Shown here one piece after another: positions 34,175-41,141 of a DNA stretch of 46,411 nt (positions within the stretch are counted from its first letter, which is position 1; the number at the start of each line of letters is the position of its first letter). Under the pieces are notes generated by a model. The model saw only the letters and a program-made list of their open reading frames with translations. It had not been told where the DNA came from and did not search any database. The stretch comes from a virus. The stretch spans positions 1-46,411 of the IMG/VR virus record IMGVR_UViG_3300008266_000097, one strand, 5' to 3'. The position numbers were made by a program, and so were the translations under genes.

Positions 34175-34558
34175 TTAGTTTAATGATGTTGGTGGCACTT
34201 GTCCTATTACAATAAATCTATGGGTATCCCCATTAGGGGTACGGAGTACATCAGATTTTTTAAGTATAAATCCATCACAAAATAATTTAAGTAGTACAGG
34301 TGTAATATCTTCGTTTTGTAGACATTGAATTTTTATGAACTTTTTATTTTTATCTTCAGTATCATACTCGGAAAATAAACTTTCCAATCTGTCCGCATCT
34401 AAACTATCCTCATCAGAAAATTCTATATCATCTTCTTCATTACCGAGCTTTTCAAAAAAGCCTGAATACATATCGGAAAAATATATCAACTTATCTCTTG
34501 GTGAGAGAGATTTATAGAAATCATACTCCTGTTCATTCCAGAAAACTTCCATATCCAT
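34175..34558 (-). CDS. Acidic unknown protein (127 aa)
   Basis: Strongly acidic middle (GNEEDDIEFSDEDSLDADRL), flanked by WNEQEYDFYKSLSPRDKLIY and a C-terminal half with a winged-helix-like feel (DITPVLLKLFCDGFILKKSD). DNA mimicry or binding to a host protein would fit the acidity, but nothing is specific. No family recognised. Confidence 0.55.
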   Translation of the reverse strand: MDMEVFWNEQEYDFYKSLSPRDKLIYFSDMYSGFFEKLGNEEDDIEFSDEDSLDADRLESLFSEYDTEDKNKKFIKIQCLQNEDITPVLLKLFCDGFILKKSDVLRTPNGDTHRFIVIGQVPPTSLN

Positions 34559-34562
34559 ACTA

Positions 34563-34570
34563 ATAAATAG
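34563..34570 (-). promoter_or_regulatory. Late-like promoter motif, one mismatch
   Basis: CTATTTAT, 4 nt before the ATG at 34558. Confidence 0.25.
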
Positions 34571-35065
34571 TTAATCTTTTTTATATTGTTCGTTTAACCA
34601 AACTAAAATTTCTTTGGATAATGCATAACCACTTTCAGTAATATACTCATCAATTATCCACACAACCTCTTCTAATACCTCATTTTTATTGTAGTATGTT
34701 TTATTCAAAATAAGTTGCAGTCTTTCCCGCATTTTAGTTTTGTAAACATCATCTACTTCTACATCGGTAGAAAAGAAAACTGTTTTAAGATTATTCTTTA
34801 CTAAAGTAAAAAATGGTTCTTTTTTCTTTTTTATTATATCAACACAATTGGAAATATACTTATCAAAAGTTTCTTTGTTTAAAAGAATTGATTCTTTATC
34901 TATTGCGTTATGTATATGAGTTATCGGACCGGGCCATGAAGTAGTTGGTGCGGTTGTAATAGCAAATGAATGTGATATGGGTGGGTCTGGTTTAAATCCA
35001 GATATACCAAACAAAGCCTCTTTTAATTTTTCAAATTCAGTAGTGCTTTGATTGTTTGAACCCAT
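34571..35065 (-). CDS. Unknown protein (164 aa)
   Basis: Polar N-terminus, a Pro-rich stretch (FKPDPPISHSFAITTAPTTS then WPGPITH), then a helical C-terminal half (ESILLNKETFDKYISNCVDI ... NEVLEEVVWIIDEYITESGY). No motif recognised. It starts 9 nt after the 101-residue gene. Confidence 0.55.
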   Translation of the reverse strand: MGSNNQSTTEFEKLKEALFGISGFKPDPPISHSFAITTAPTTSWPGPITHIHNAIDKESILLNKETFDKYISNCVDIIKKKKEPFFTLVKNNLKTVFFSTDVEVDDVYKTKMRERLQLILNKTYYNKNEVLEEVVWIIDEYITESGYALSKEILVWLNEQYKKD

Positions 35066-35074
35066 TGTGTTTTG

Positions 35075-35380
35075 TTAATTAAATATATTTAACCTATACT
35101 TTTTTTCTACTGTTAGTAAAGCATCATTAAGAGTATCAATAATTCGTTCTGCTTCCGCTTTTGTAATTATCATTTCATTATTCCCTATCCTTAAACTACC
35201 AATTTCGGTAAATGGTTTTACGGGATAGTCGGATGGCTTTAGTTCGGGATTAATTTGTAAATCAATACCAGTATAGTTTTTTCCAGCGTATTTCTGAAAT
35301 TTAGCTTCCTGCTTTTGAGTTATTCCAAACGAATTATTTACATAACTCTTAATCGGTGCGTTTTTATATTTACTATTCAT
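35075..35380 (-). CDS. Unknown protein (101 aa)
   Basis: Basic N-terminus (MNSKYKNAPIKSYVNNSFGI), a central segment rich in Pro and Gly, and a C-terminal helix pair (ITKAEAERIIDTLNDALLTV). Not recognised. Preceded by an ATATTTAT motif. Confidence 0.55.
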   Translation of the reverse strand: MNSKYKNAPIKSYVNNSFGITQKQEAKFQKYAGKNYTGIDLQINPELKPSDYPVKPFTEIGSLRIGNNEMIITKAEAERIIDTLNDALLTVEKKYRLNIFN

Positions 35381-35408
35381 AACTTTTTTGTTTAATTGTT
35401 ATACAATA

Positions 35409-35416
35409 ATAAATAT
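35409..35416 (-). promoter_or_regulatory. Late-like promoter motif
   Basis: CCATATTTATTATTG context, 28 nt before the ATG at 35380. Confidence 0.3.
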
Positions 35417-35426
35417 GGAAAAAGAA

Positions 35427-35777
35427 TTAATTATTATCTAATTTTACTTTTTTATTTTTCCTAAAATTACGGGATGATACCCTATTGAATTTTCTTTCAT
35501 CAAAATCCATTATACTTTTATCAGGATGTGTACGATTAATATTCTGAATCGTTTTCAAACATTCATTAGCCCAATACCAAGCATCCATAATAGTTGGTTG
35601 AGAGGGTAAATAAACTTCATCACCAATGTACCCACCATATCCGTTAGATATTTTGTATCTACCATCAGGTGTCATTGTGGTTTTAGCATTAGGAAACTTT
35701 TTAAGTACACGCCGTTTAATCCTATCAAACTGCGGATTCACCGATACTACCTTCGGCTGCTTCGTTTTCTTTTTCAT
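35427..35777 (-). CDS. Basic unknown protein (116 aa)
   Basis: A Lys/Arg-rich protein with a central segment PNAKTTMTPDGRYKISNGYG followed by YLPSQPTIMDAWYWANECLK, and a basic tail (NRVSSRNFRKNKKVKLDNN). The TPDGRYKI phrase recurs in the 127-residue protein at 42127-42510 (MTPSGRYYVQTDDKQYTL), hinting at a shared small domain. It overlaps the upstream gene by 53 nt, a long overlap for this genome. Confidence 0.6.
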   Translation of the reverse strand: MKKKTKQPKVVSVNPQFDRIKRRVLKKFPNAKTTMTPDGRYKISNGYGGYIGDEVYLPSQPTIMDAWYWANECLKTIQNINRTHPDKSIMDFDERKFNRVSSRNFRKNKKVKLDNN

Positions 35778-35979
35778 TGAATAATTGGGTTAATCGTTTA
35801 TTGATTAAAAAGCCATTAGCTATTTCTTTATTAAGTGAACAATTTTCTATCAATCTACCATCTTCTAATTTCACATCGTAAGCATTGCTGTTTCTGATTT
35901 TTGTTTTTGAAACAATCTTACCCACCATAAAATTAGTATATACACTAACTACTACTCTGTCTCCTATGCTATAAACCAT
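35725..35979 (-). CDS. SH3/KOW-like small protein (84 aa)
   Basis: Residues 1-45 read as a small beta barrel of SH3 or KOW type (YSIGDRVVVSVYTNFMVGKI, YDVKLEDGRLIENCSL). An acidic tail follows (EKENEAAEGSIGESAV). Such domains bind protein or nucleic acid. It lies 2 nt after the DUF4494-type gene and overlaps the next gene by 53 nt. Confidence 0.6.
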   Translation of the reverse strand: MVYSIGDRVVVSVYTNFMVGKIVSKTKIRNSNAYDVKLEDGRLIENCSLNKEIANGFLINKRLTQLFNEKENEAAEGSIGESAV

Positions 35980-35981
35980 AC

Positions 35982-36185
35982 TTAATTTCCAATCACATTT
36001 AGAATTTTTGTTTGTGTAACGGAACTAACTTCAAACTCCAATGGAGAATTTTGTAGAAACGCGGTGATATGTGCTTCTGCATCTGTAACCGATACTGCTT
36101 TTATCAAATACTGTTCCGTATTCTTTTTGATTTTACCATTACCATTATCGGTCTCAACTTTTACTTTTACTAAATAGTACATCAT
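35982..36185 (-). CDS. DUF4494-type small protein
   Basis: A 67-residue protein with the pattern I know from DUF4494 of Bacteroidota and their phages: YYLVKVKVETDNGNGKIKKN, TEQYLIKAVSVTDAEAHITA and FEVSSVTQTKILNVI. Members are usually longer (about 150), so this is a short form. Function unknown. It is one of the indications of a Bacteroidota host. Confidence 0.65.
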   Translation of the reverse strand: MMYYLVKVKVETDNGNGKIKKNTEQYLIKAVSVTDAEAHITAFLQNSPLEFEVSSVTQTKILNVIGN

Positions 36186-36192
36186 AATTTTT

Positions 36193-36459
36193 TTACTTTA
36201 ATTTGTTTTTAACGATTTCACAAGTTTTATGAAAATTTTCTTTACCCCATTTACCTAATTGTTCGTGATGAGAATGGGATATTACCTCACCACTAACAGC
36301 CGCAGTTCCATAAGCAAACCTCTTCAGTTTATAACCTGATAGTGGGGTTGAAAACCTTTTTAGGTATTCTGCTTTACTATCTAAATATTCAAAGAATTCA
36401 TCTCTGGGTAAAGATTCCAATTCTTCGTTACTCAATGGTTTGTTCGGGTCATACATCAT
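36193..36459 (-). CDS. Unknown protein (88 aa) with its own promoter
   Basis: Starts MMYDPNKPLSNEELESLPRD and contains a His-containing segment (SGEVISHSHHEQLGKWGKEN) that might bind metal. No family recognised. The next ATG is one codon in. A host-type promoter is positioned immediately before the gene. Confidence 0.6.
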   Translation of the reverse strand: MMYDPNKPLSNEELESLPRDEFFEYLDSKAEYLKRFSTPLSGYKLKRFAYGTAAVSGEVISHSHHEQLGKWGKENFHKTCEIVKNKLK

Positions 36460-36461
36460 AT

Positions 36462-36492
36462 CAAATATACAAAAGAAATTTTAAATATCAAA
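36462..36492 (-). promoter_or_regulatory. Bacteroidota-type promoter
   Basis: TTTG (36489-36492), 19 nt spacer, TATATTTG (36462-36469). Only 2 nt before the ATG at 36459, so a leaderless message or a downstream start is possible. Confidence 0.55.
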
Positions 36493-36790
36493 ATATTGGT
36501 GATACATTTTTTTGAGAATAACTATCTTTCTCACAAATTTCAAATCTATAATTACCATTACCATTATCCCACATTGTAATAATGAATGTATCCCCCGTTC
36601 CAATTGCTTGACAGACTCCTCTAAAAGCAGGTGCTTCTTTAATAACAATACCACCATACCTGTTAAGCGCTTTAAGCCTACCCAATGCTCTGATAGGTCC
36701 CACAAAATCGGATTGTTTATATCTAGTATAATGATTTTTTTTATACTCTTTTAATGCGTTTAAGGTTTTCATTTTGGGTTTCATCTTCAT
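36488..36790 (-). CDS. Basic unknown protein (100 aa)
   Basis: Starts MKMKPKMKTLNALKEYKKNH; several in-frame Met leave the exact start open. The C-terminal half is beta-rich (GIVIKEAPAFRGVCQAIGTG, FIITMWDNGNGNYRFEICEK). No motif recognised. It overlaps the upstream gene by 1 nt. Confidence 0.55.
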   Translation of the reverse strand: MKMKPKMKTLNALKEYKKNHYTRYKQSDFVGPIRALGRLKALNRYGGIVIKEAPAFRGVCQAIGTGDTFIITMWDNGNGNYRFEICEKDSYSQKNVSPIF

Positions 36791-37209
36791 TACTTATTAA
36801 TTGATTTTTGATAGTAATAATTATATAGTTCATCTAAATCCATTGGGGATTCATTCATCATTTCATCCCACACATCAATACCAAACTTTTTTTGTAGTTC
36901 ACTCCGAAGCGAATTCAATATACGAATCTCATCTAACTCACCTTCAAATTCAAGCTTCAAAGCACGAACCCTATCCATCCTACTCGCATCCCGCGCAGAT
37001 TCACACCTATCAAAGTCTGAACTACCACCATACTTTTTATAGGCAAGTTCATATGCACGATTTGCTTTTTTCCTAGCCTCAAACGCCTGTTTGAAAAAAT
37101 TGGATATATCAAAATCACCATTCACAATTTTATCATAAAGATGTGCGTTAAAAGAAAGGGGCTTCTTACGAGCCCCATTTCTCCACCATTTGAACTTATT
37201 ATACCCCAT
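36790..37209 (-). CDS. Charged helical unknown protein (139 aa)
   Basis: Basic N-terminus (MGYNKFKWWRNGARKKPLSF) followed by a long helical region with many Arg, Lys, Glu and Asp (FEARKKANRAYELAYKKYGG ... GELDEIRILNSLRSELQKKF) and a Tyr-rich acidic end. Not recognised. It lies 5 nt downstream of the MoxR ATPase gene and is likely co-transcribed with it. Confidence 0.58.
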   Translation of the reverse strand: MGYNKFKWWRNGARKKPLSFNAHLYDKIVNGDFDISNFFKQAFEARKKANRAYELAYKKYGGSSDFDRCESARDASRMDRVRALKLEFEGELDEIRILNSLRSELQKKFGIDVWDEMMNESPMDLDELYNYYYQKSINK

Positions 37210-37214
37210 ATAAA

Positions 37215-38501
37215 TTAAAACGGATTATTAACAGCAGTATCTTCGGTATTGAAGAGGTTTTCTTCGCCAGTTTTTACAAACTTTTGAACGAACTGCTTCA
37301 TAAACACACGCTCCGATTGAGCCCCACCACTATTATCAAAGAAGGGATAGATAGCAATCTCAGCGGCTTCAGTCAAACTAAATCCATCGTAGAGTAGCGA
37401 ACCAATTTCCACAGCAGTACGAGTAGATAGCGAGTTAGTCAGTTTGGGTGATTCACTACGAACCTCATCACGAGTCATCGCCGTAATTTCAGCCACACTG
37501 CCCAACAGTTCCGAAGATACTGAAGGATACATCATCCCAAGCAAAGTTGATTCTTCATCCTTAGTCAACGAATCCATTTCAATAATCGTAAATCGGTCTA
37601 AGATAGCACGGTCAAGCATTCGGGTGGCGGTATATTCATTACCAATGTTAGCGGAAGCGATGAACGAAACACCATCGGCCACATTGATAGTGGGAGCATC
37701 AGCGGCTTCATCCAAACGAAGGTAGCGTTGACCCGGATCGAGAACCGTCATCAAAATGTTCCACGCTTCAGGGTGTGCCCTCGTAATCTCGTCCAACACA
37801 ACCACAGTGTTTGGCGTTTGAATTGCCTTTACAAAAGGTGATTGATTAAACACCGTACCTTTGGCCGTGTCATATTGGGTATTACCAATCAAAGTGGTTC
37901 GGGGGTCCTGAGTAGCACCCAAGTTCATAATGAAAGTAGAATACCCATCAATTGAAGAAGCCGCAGCTTTAGCAGCCATCGTCTTACCACAGCCAGCAGC
38001 ACCTGTCATCATAATGTTCTTACCACGAAGAATATTACGAATTAAATATTTCCATTTCAGTTCCGGCATAAACAACATCTTCGGCTTCAACTCCGCAGCT
38101 TCGGAGTGAATAAAGTTCAAAACATTTTCAGGCATAACCACCGGAGCGGTGGTTTGAGCTGGGGTTGATACCACAGCCGCAGTAGGTTTACGAACCGAAT
38201 CCACAGCGTACTGCTCCAACCCACCATTTGGTTTATTGAAGTTCATAACAGGAGTGGTATCGGTTGCTTTAGAAGCAGGAACACGACCAAAACAAAGTTC
38301 ACCAGATGTGAACGAACCCTTTACCCTAATTTTGAATCGGAATTTATCAGGTCGCTTAGAAGCCTGAAGAGCCCTGCTGTAGAGGGAAGTCCCTTTCTCA
38401 TTAAGAGCTGGGATGTTGAACATTGCTCCATTTGAATCTTGGAACAGTAGTACACCGTTACTTTGAACGATAGTACCGAAAACGAATCTTTGGTTTTTCA
38501 T
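37215..38501 (-). CDS. MoxR/CobS-type AAA+ ATPase
   Basis: A 428-residue AAA+ protein: Walker A GAAGCGKT (167-174), Walker B VVVLDE (233-238), sensor-1 ASAN (282-285), and the Arg-rich RMLDRAILDRF segment (294-304) typical of MoxR/CobS proteins. The N-terminal 125 residues hold a small beta domain (NQRFVFGTIVQSNGVLLFQD, FRFKIRVKGSFTSGELCFGR) and a flexible Ala/Thr/Pro linker. MoxR ATPases act with VWA-domain partners as remodelling chaperones, and CobS acts with CobT. Such a partner is encoded directly upstream. The gene is visibly richer in G+C than its neighbours (30 of 60 bases in 37741-37800). Confidence 0.88.
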   Translation of the reverse strand: MKNQRFVFGTIVQSNGVLLFQDSNGAMFNIPALNEKGTSLYSRALQASKRPDKFRFKIRVKGSFTSGELCFGRVPASKATDTTPVMNFNKPNGGLEQYAVDSVRKPTAAVVSTPAQTTAPVVMPENVLNFIHSEAAELKPKMLFMPELKWKYLIRNILRGKNIMMTGAAGCGKTMAAKAAASSIDGYSTFIMNLGATQDPRTTLIGNTQYDTAKGTVFNQSPFVKAIQTPNTVVVLDEITRAHPEAWNILMTVLDPGQRYLRLDEAADAPTINVADGVSFIASANIGNEYTATRMLDRAILDRFTIIEMDSLTKDEESTLLGMMYPSVSSELLGSVAEITAMTRDEVRSESPKLTNSLSTRTAVEIGSLLYDGFSLTEAAEIAIYPFFDNSGGAQSERVFMKQFVQKFVKTGEENLFNTEDTAVNNPF

Positions 38502-38524
38502 ATATAGGGGTTTAACTTACAATA

Positions 38525-38556
38525 TAAAGATACTACGGGGAGAGCAAATATCCAAG
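38525..38556 (-). promoter_or_regulatory. Promoter of the MoxR gene
   Basis: CTTG (38553-38556), 20 nt spacer, TATCTTTA (38525-38532), 23 nt to the ATG. Flanking bases are shared with the promoters at 40807-40838 and 41036-41067. Confidence 0.6.
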
Positions 38557-38582
38557 CTTTTTATGTTAAATTTGCGTTAAAT

Positions 38583-38602
38583 TTATCCACAACTTATCCA
38601 CA
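38583..38602 (+). promoter_or_regulatory. Two tandem DnaA-box-like sites
   Basis: TTATCCACA occurs at 38583-38591 and again at 38594-38602, an 11-bp repeat that puts both on the same face of the helix. The 9-mer equals the classical DnaA box. They lie upstream of the MoxR promoter. Confidence 0.5.
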
Positions 38603-38614
38603 TTTGAGGGAAAA

Positions 38615-38634
38615 GTGTCCATTTTATTGGACAC
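38615..38634 (-). terminator. Hairpin at end of the zincin/VWA gene
   Basis: GTGTCCA/TGGACAC inverted repeat with a 6-nt loop, followed by CTTTTCC. It covers the stop codon of the upstream gene (38624-38626). It could be a weak terminator or an operator; an almost identical hairpin lies at 41117-41134. Confidence 0.5.
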
Positions 38635-40783
38635 CCACCTCAAACTTACCATTTAATGTCTTAGCCAAGTCCATCACCTCATTTACATTAATGAACCTCG
38701 CATCCCTACCATACATCCGATTAAAATCATCGGCGTAGGATGTATTACGCATTCGTTCCGAACTATATTCACTAATAAAGTAAGATAGAACACTAACACC
38801 ACCCATCCTCATTTTATTGACCTGGTCAGCGGTGTGCTTGATAGCAGAGTCACCCTCATAACTCATTTCCTTATTTTGAAAGGTAGGCATACCATCCGAA
38901 AAGTTAATTAGGTATTTATCGGAATTATCTTTGGAATTCAAAATTTCTCCCATAATCGCCTCATAACATAATCCTTCAGGTGTTGTACCATTTGGAATTA
39001 AATGTTTGAACATGCTTTTAATCTTTGAGAAATTATCAACCCTACTATCATAAGCAATTACAATCATCGGAACTGAAGTGTTATTATCATATGTGCTTCG
39101 GTAACTAATAACCACATTGATATTTGATATCATTGAAGCGGCCTTAGCGATAGCAACCACAGCAGTTTGTGTGTTATTCCATTTTTTTCCACCCATTGAA
39201 CCACTAGCATCAACTGAAATGTGAAGAGTAACCGGCTTTACCGAATTAGTTTGAATCTTTTCAAAGATATTGAAATTACCAAACCCAACCTCGTGTAACA
39301 TTCGGGATGATATCTTACCTGATTTAAGGCGGGGTGTAACCAAACTACGATTCTCATCACGCGTTTTCAGCTTCTTACCCAATAAAACACCTAGTGCGAT
39401 ACCATTATCAATGTGGGGTTGATTATAATCAGTTCTACCACTATAGTTTGTAGTAATACCAAATGCCTGAGATTCAATCAGCGATTTAGTCAGCTTCCTA
39501 ACTAAATAACACTTTGTTTTCTGAACACCACCCCAGCGATTTTCAACGGATACATTCTTCAAATCTACATCAGATTCTTCTAAAGCGTTTACTACAGAGG
39601 ATTCATTTTTACCAATCTTCTTTTTAGAAATATCACCATTCAAAAAATCTTTCTGCTTTTTTATAGCGTTATTAAGTTTGTTTCTAAGAGAAGGTGAAAG
39701 TTTATCTCCAGAACCACCAGAACTATTGTTAGAAGAATCACCATCAGAAGAATCACCATCAGAAGAATCATCATCAGAAGAATTGCTCATATCCAAATTA
39801 CCATCACCATTAGATTCCATAGAATCGTTACCCGTTTGGGGTGAATCGGTATCACCTGTCATTGGTGAATTACCATTAGAATCACCTGAAGATGATTCAT
39901 TACCATCACCATCGGATGAAGAAGATGATTCTTTACTTTGTGCGGGGTTATTAGTATAAACCGCATCAAAGATAGTTAAGAAAATATTAGAAGCCAACTC
40001 CAAACTATCAGTAGTAGTTTTTAACCTACCAATGTTTTTTAAATCCATCAAAGCCCAAATCGTTGGAAAAGATTTTAGAGCACCCAACCTACGATTTTTG
40101 TTTGTAATATTGATAAGTCGGAACATATAAGATTCCCAATCTTCGGTGGTATATTCATCAGATACCAAAGCCTTATCAATAACACTATCATTAAAGTATT
40201 TATCATACATAGAGTGATAGTACCCACGATAACCAGGGGCTGTGTTATAAATGTAATTATCAATTCGCCTATCCTCAACAATATTAAGGATATCTTTTAG
40301 ATAAGTATATACATCCTGCCTCAATGCACGAACAGCCAATATATCAGATTCAGATACCATCGGCATTTTAGCAATACGATTAGCAATAACGGGTGGTATC
40401 GCTGTAGAGCTTGGTTGGAAATATTTTTGAAGAATACTAAATTCGGTAAGTTTAATGTGCGAACCTTCGTGGAGAGCCAAACCTACCGCCGGGTCAAATT
40501 CAGCATCATCCAATTTTGAAGAAATTACCACAGTACTACCATCAGTATAAGATTCATTACCCGTAGAAAATTTGACAGGAATTTGTTTGTTTGTTACAAT
40601 CCTAACAAAGTTAGAAATGGCCCGTTTATAAGAGGCCAACTTAATAAGGTCATTGGTTTTGACCTCATAGGCATCAGTTTTAGTAGAACCACCAAAACCA
40701 CCACGATATGTGGTAGGGGTAAAGAGCGACTTATCCAACCAATAGTCGGAATAGTAGGACTTGTTTTTTTTGTATTTTGTCAT
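38624..40783 (-). CDS. Zincin-like plus VWA domain protein (CobT/DUF2201-like partner of MoxR)
   Basis: A 719-residue protein with three parts. Residues 40-280 contain LALHEGSHIKL (HExxH at 105-109) and ILNIVEDRRIDNYIYN (Glu170), the set expected for a zinc metallopeptidase fold like DUF2201_N. Residues 283-360 are a disordered Ser/Asp/Gly-rich linker. Residues 517-719 are a VWA domain with a complete MIDAS: DASGS (525-529), a Thr in NGTTPEG (599-605) and SDG (629-631). It is the natural partner of the adjacent MoxR ATPase. Whether the zincin is active, and on which target, is unknown. It has its own promoter of the shared type. Confidence 0.82.
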   Translation of the reverse strand: MTKYKKNKSYYSDYWLDKSLFTPTTYRGGFGGSTKTDAYEVKTNDLIKLASYKRAISNFVRIVTNKQIPVKFSTGNESYTDGSTVVISSKLDDAEFDPAVGLALHEGSHIKLTEFSILQKYFQPSSTAIPPVIANRIAKMPMVSESDILAVRALRQDVYTYLKDILNIVEDRRIDNYIYNTAPGYRGYYHSMYDKYFNDSVIDKALVSDEYTTEDWESYMFRLINITNKNRRLGALKSFPTIWALMDLKNIGRLKTTTDSLELASNIFLTIFDAVYTNNPAQSKESSSSSDGDGNESSSGDSNGNSPMTGDTDSPQTGNDSMESNGDGNLDMSNSSDDDSSDGDSSDGDSSNNSSGGSGDKLSPSLRNKLNNAIKKQKDFLNGDISKKKIGKNESSVVNALEESDVDLKNVSVENRWGGVQKTKCYLVRKLTKSLIESQAFGITTNYSGRTDYNQPHIDNGIALGVLLGKKLKTRDENRSLVTPRLKSGKISSRMLHEVGFGNFNIFEKIQTNSVKPVTLHISVDASGSMGGKKWNNTQTAVVAIAKAASMISNINVVISYRSTYDNNTSVPMIVIAYDSRVDNFSKIKSMFKHLIPNGTTPEGLCYEAIMGEILNSKDNSDKYLINFSDGMPTFQNKEMSYEGDSAIKHTADQVNKMRMGGVSVLSYFISEYSSERMRNTSYADDFNRMYGRDARFINVNEVMDLAKTLNGKFEVGVQ

Positions 40784-40806
40784 ATAGGAGGAATTAACTT
40801 ACAAAG

Positions 40807-40838
40807 TAAAGATAATACAGAAATAGGGAATATCCAAG
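40807..40838 (-). promoter_or_regulatory. Promoter of the zincin/VWA gene
   Basis: CTTG (40835-40838), 20 nt spacer, TATCTTTA (40807-40814), 23 nt to the ATG at 40783. The upstream part lies at the 3' end of the 55-residue gene. Confidence 0.6.
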
Positions 40839-40847
40839 CTTTCAATA

Positions 40848-41015
40848 TTAAATTTGCGTTAAATCTTTTAACCAAGATTTGTTCTTTCTTGAATAAGATT
40901 TAGGTGATTTGACCACCTGTTCTGTCATTTTTTTACCGATATGGTGTGCAGCCTCTCCTGAACTCCAATTGCCGTTAAAATCAAGCAATTTCCTGTCTCT
41001 TTTGGTTTTACTCAT
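40848..41015 (-). CDS. Small basic protein (55 aa)
   Basis: Starts MSKTKRDRKLLDFNGNWSSG and ends NKSWLKDLTQI. It is basic, with an EAAHHIGKKM segment in the middle. I accept it because it fills the gap exactly, starts shortly after a good promoter (41036-41067) and ends right at the next promoter. No family recognised. It may belong to the MoxR/VWA system because the three share their promoter type. Confidence 0.6.
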   Translation of the reverse strand: MSKTKRDRKLLDFNGNWSSGEAAHHIGKKMTEQVVKSPKSYSRKNKSWLKDLTQI

Positions 41016-41035
41016 ATCAATAACTATTTAATACC

Positions 41036-41067
41036 CAAAGATAAGTATAAAAGAGCAAAAATCCAAG
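41036..41067 (-). promoter_or_regulatory. Promoter of the 55-residue gene
   Basis: CTTG (41064-41067), 20 nt spacer, TATCTTTG (41036-41043). Confidence 0.6.
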
Positions 41068-41093
41068 CTTTTGAGATTAAAATTCCATTAAAG

Positions 41094-41102
41094 TTATCCA
41101 CA
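41094..41102 (+). promoter_or_regulatory. DnaA-box-like site
   Basis: TTATCCACA, at the place in module copy 1 that corresponds to the tandem sites at 38583-38602. Confidence 0.4.
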
Positions 41103-41116
41103 TTCGTGTGGAAAAG

Positions 41117-41134
41117 TGTCCAATTTATTGGACA
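41117..41134 (-). terminator. Hairpin after the thioesterase gene
   Basis: TGTCCAATAAATTGGACA, a perfect inverted repeat just after the stop at 41142, then CTTTTCC. Possible terminator or protein-binding operator. Confidence 0.5.
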
Positions 41135-41141
41135 GTTGGTT

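Larger units (their letters stand above)
41036..41134 (-). repeat. Intergenic regulatory module, copy 1 (copy 2: 38525-38634; part copy: 40807-40860)
   Basis: Copies 1 and 2 share, in order, a TGTCCAATAAA-type hairpin, CTTTTCC, TGTGGATAA, a TTTAA-rich stretch, AAAAGCTTGGAT, TTTGCTC and a TATCTTT -7 box. The part copy has TTTAACGCAAATTTAA, AAAGCTTGGATATT and TATCTTTA. Differences between copies exclude a very recent duplication. Confidence 0.65.

Noticed and set aside
34640-34680. A further TTATCCACA site as part of the DnaA-box set
   Set aside because: It lies within a coding region, is not phased with another site and is not in the repeated module, so chance is enough.
36481-36705. Minus-strand frame of 74 codons overlapping the gene at 36488-36790
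   Set aside because: It is a shifted frame of the 100-residue gene, starts inside it and has no ribosome binding site of its own.
39700-39800. Short tandem repeat (GAAGAATCACCATCA units) as a non-coding satellite
   Set aside because: It is in frame and codes for the SSDGD repeats of the VWA protein linker.
39678-39959. Plus-strand frame rich in Ser, Glu and Pro
   Set aside because: It mirrors the Ser/Asp-rich low-complexity linker of the zincin/VWA protein; the repeat makes open frames in several phases.
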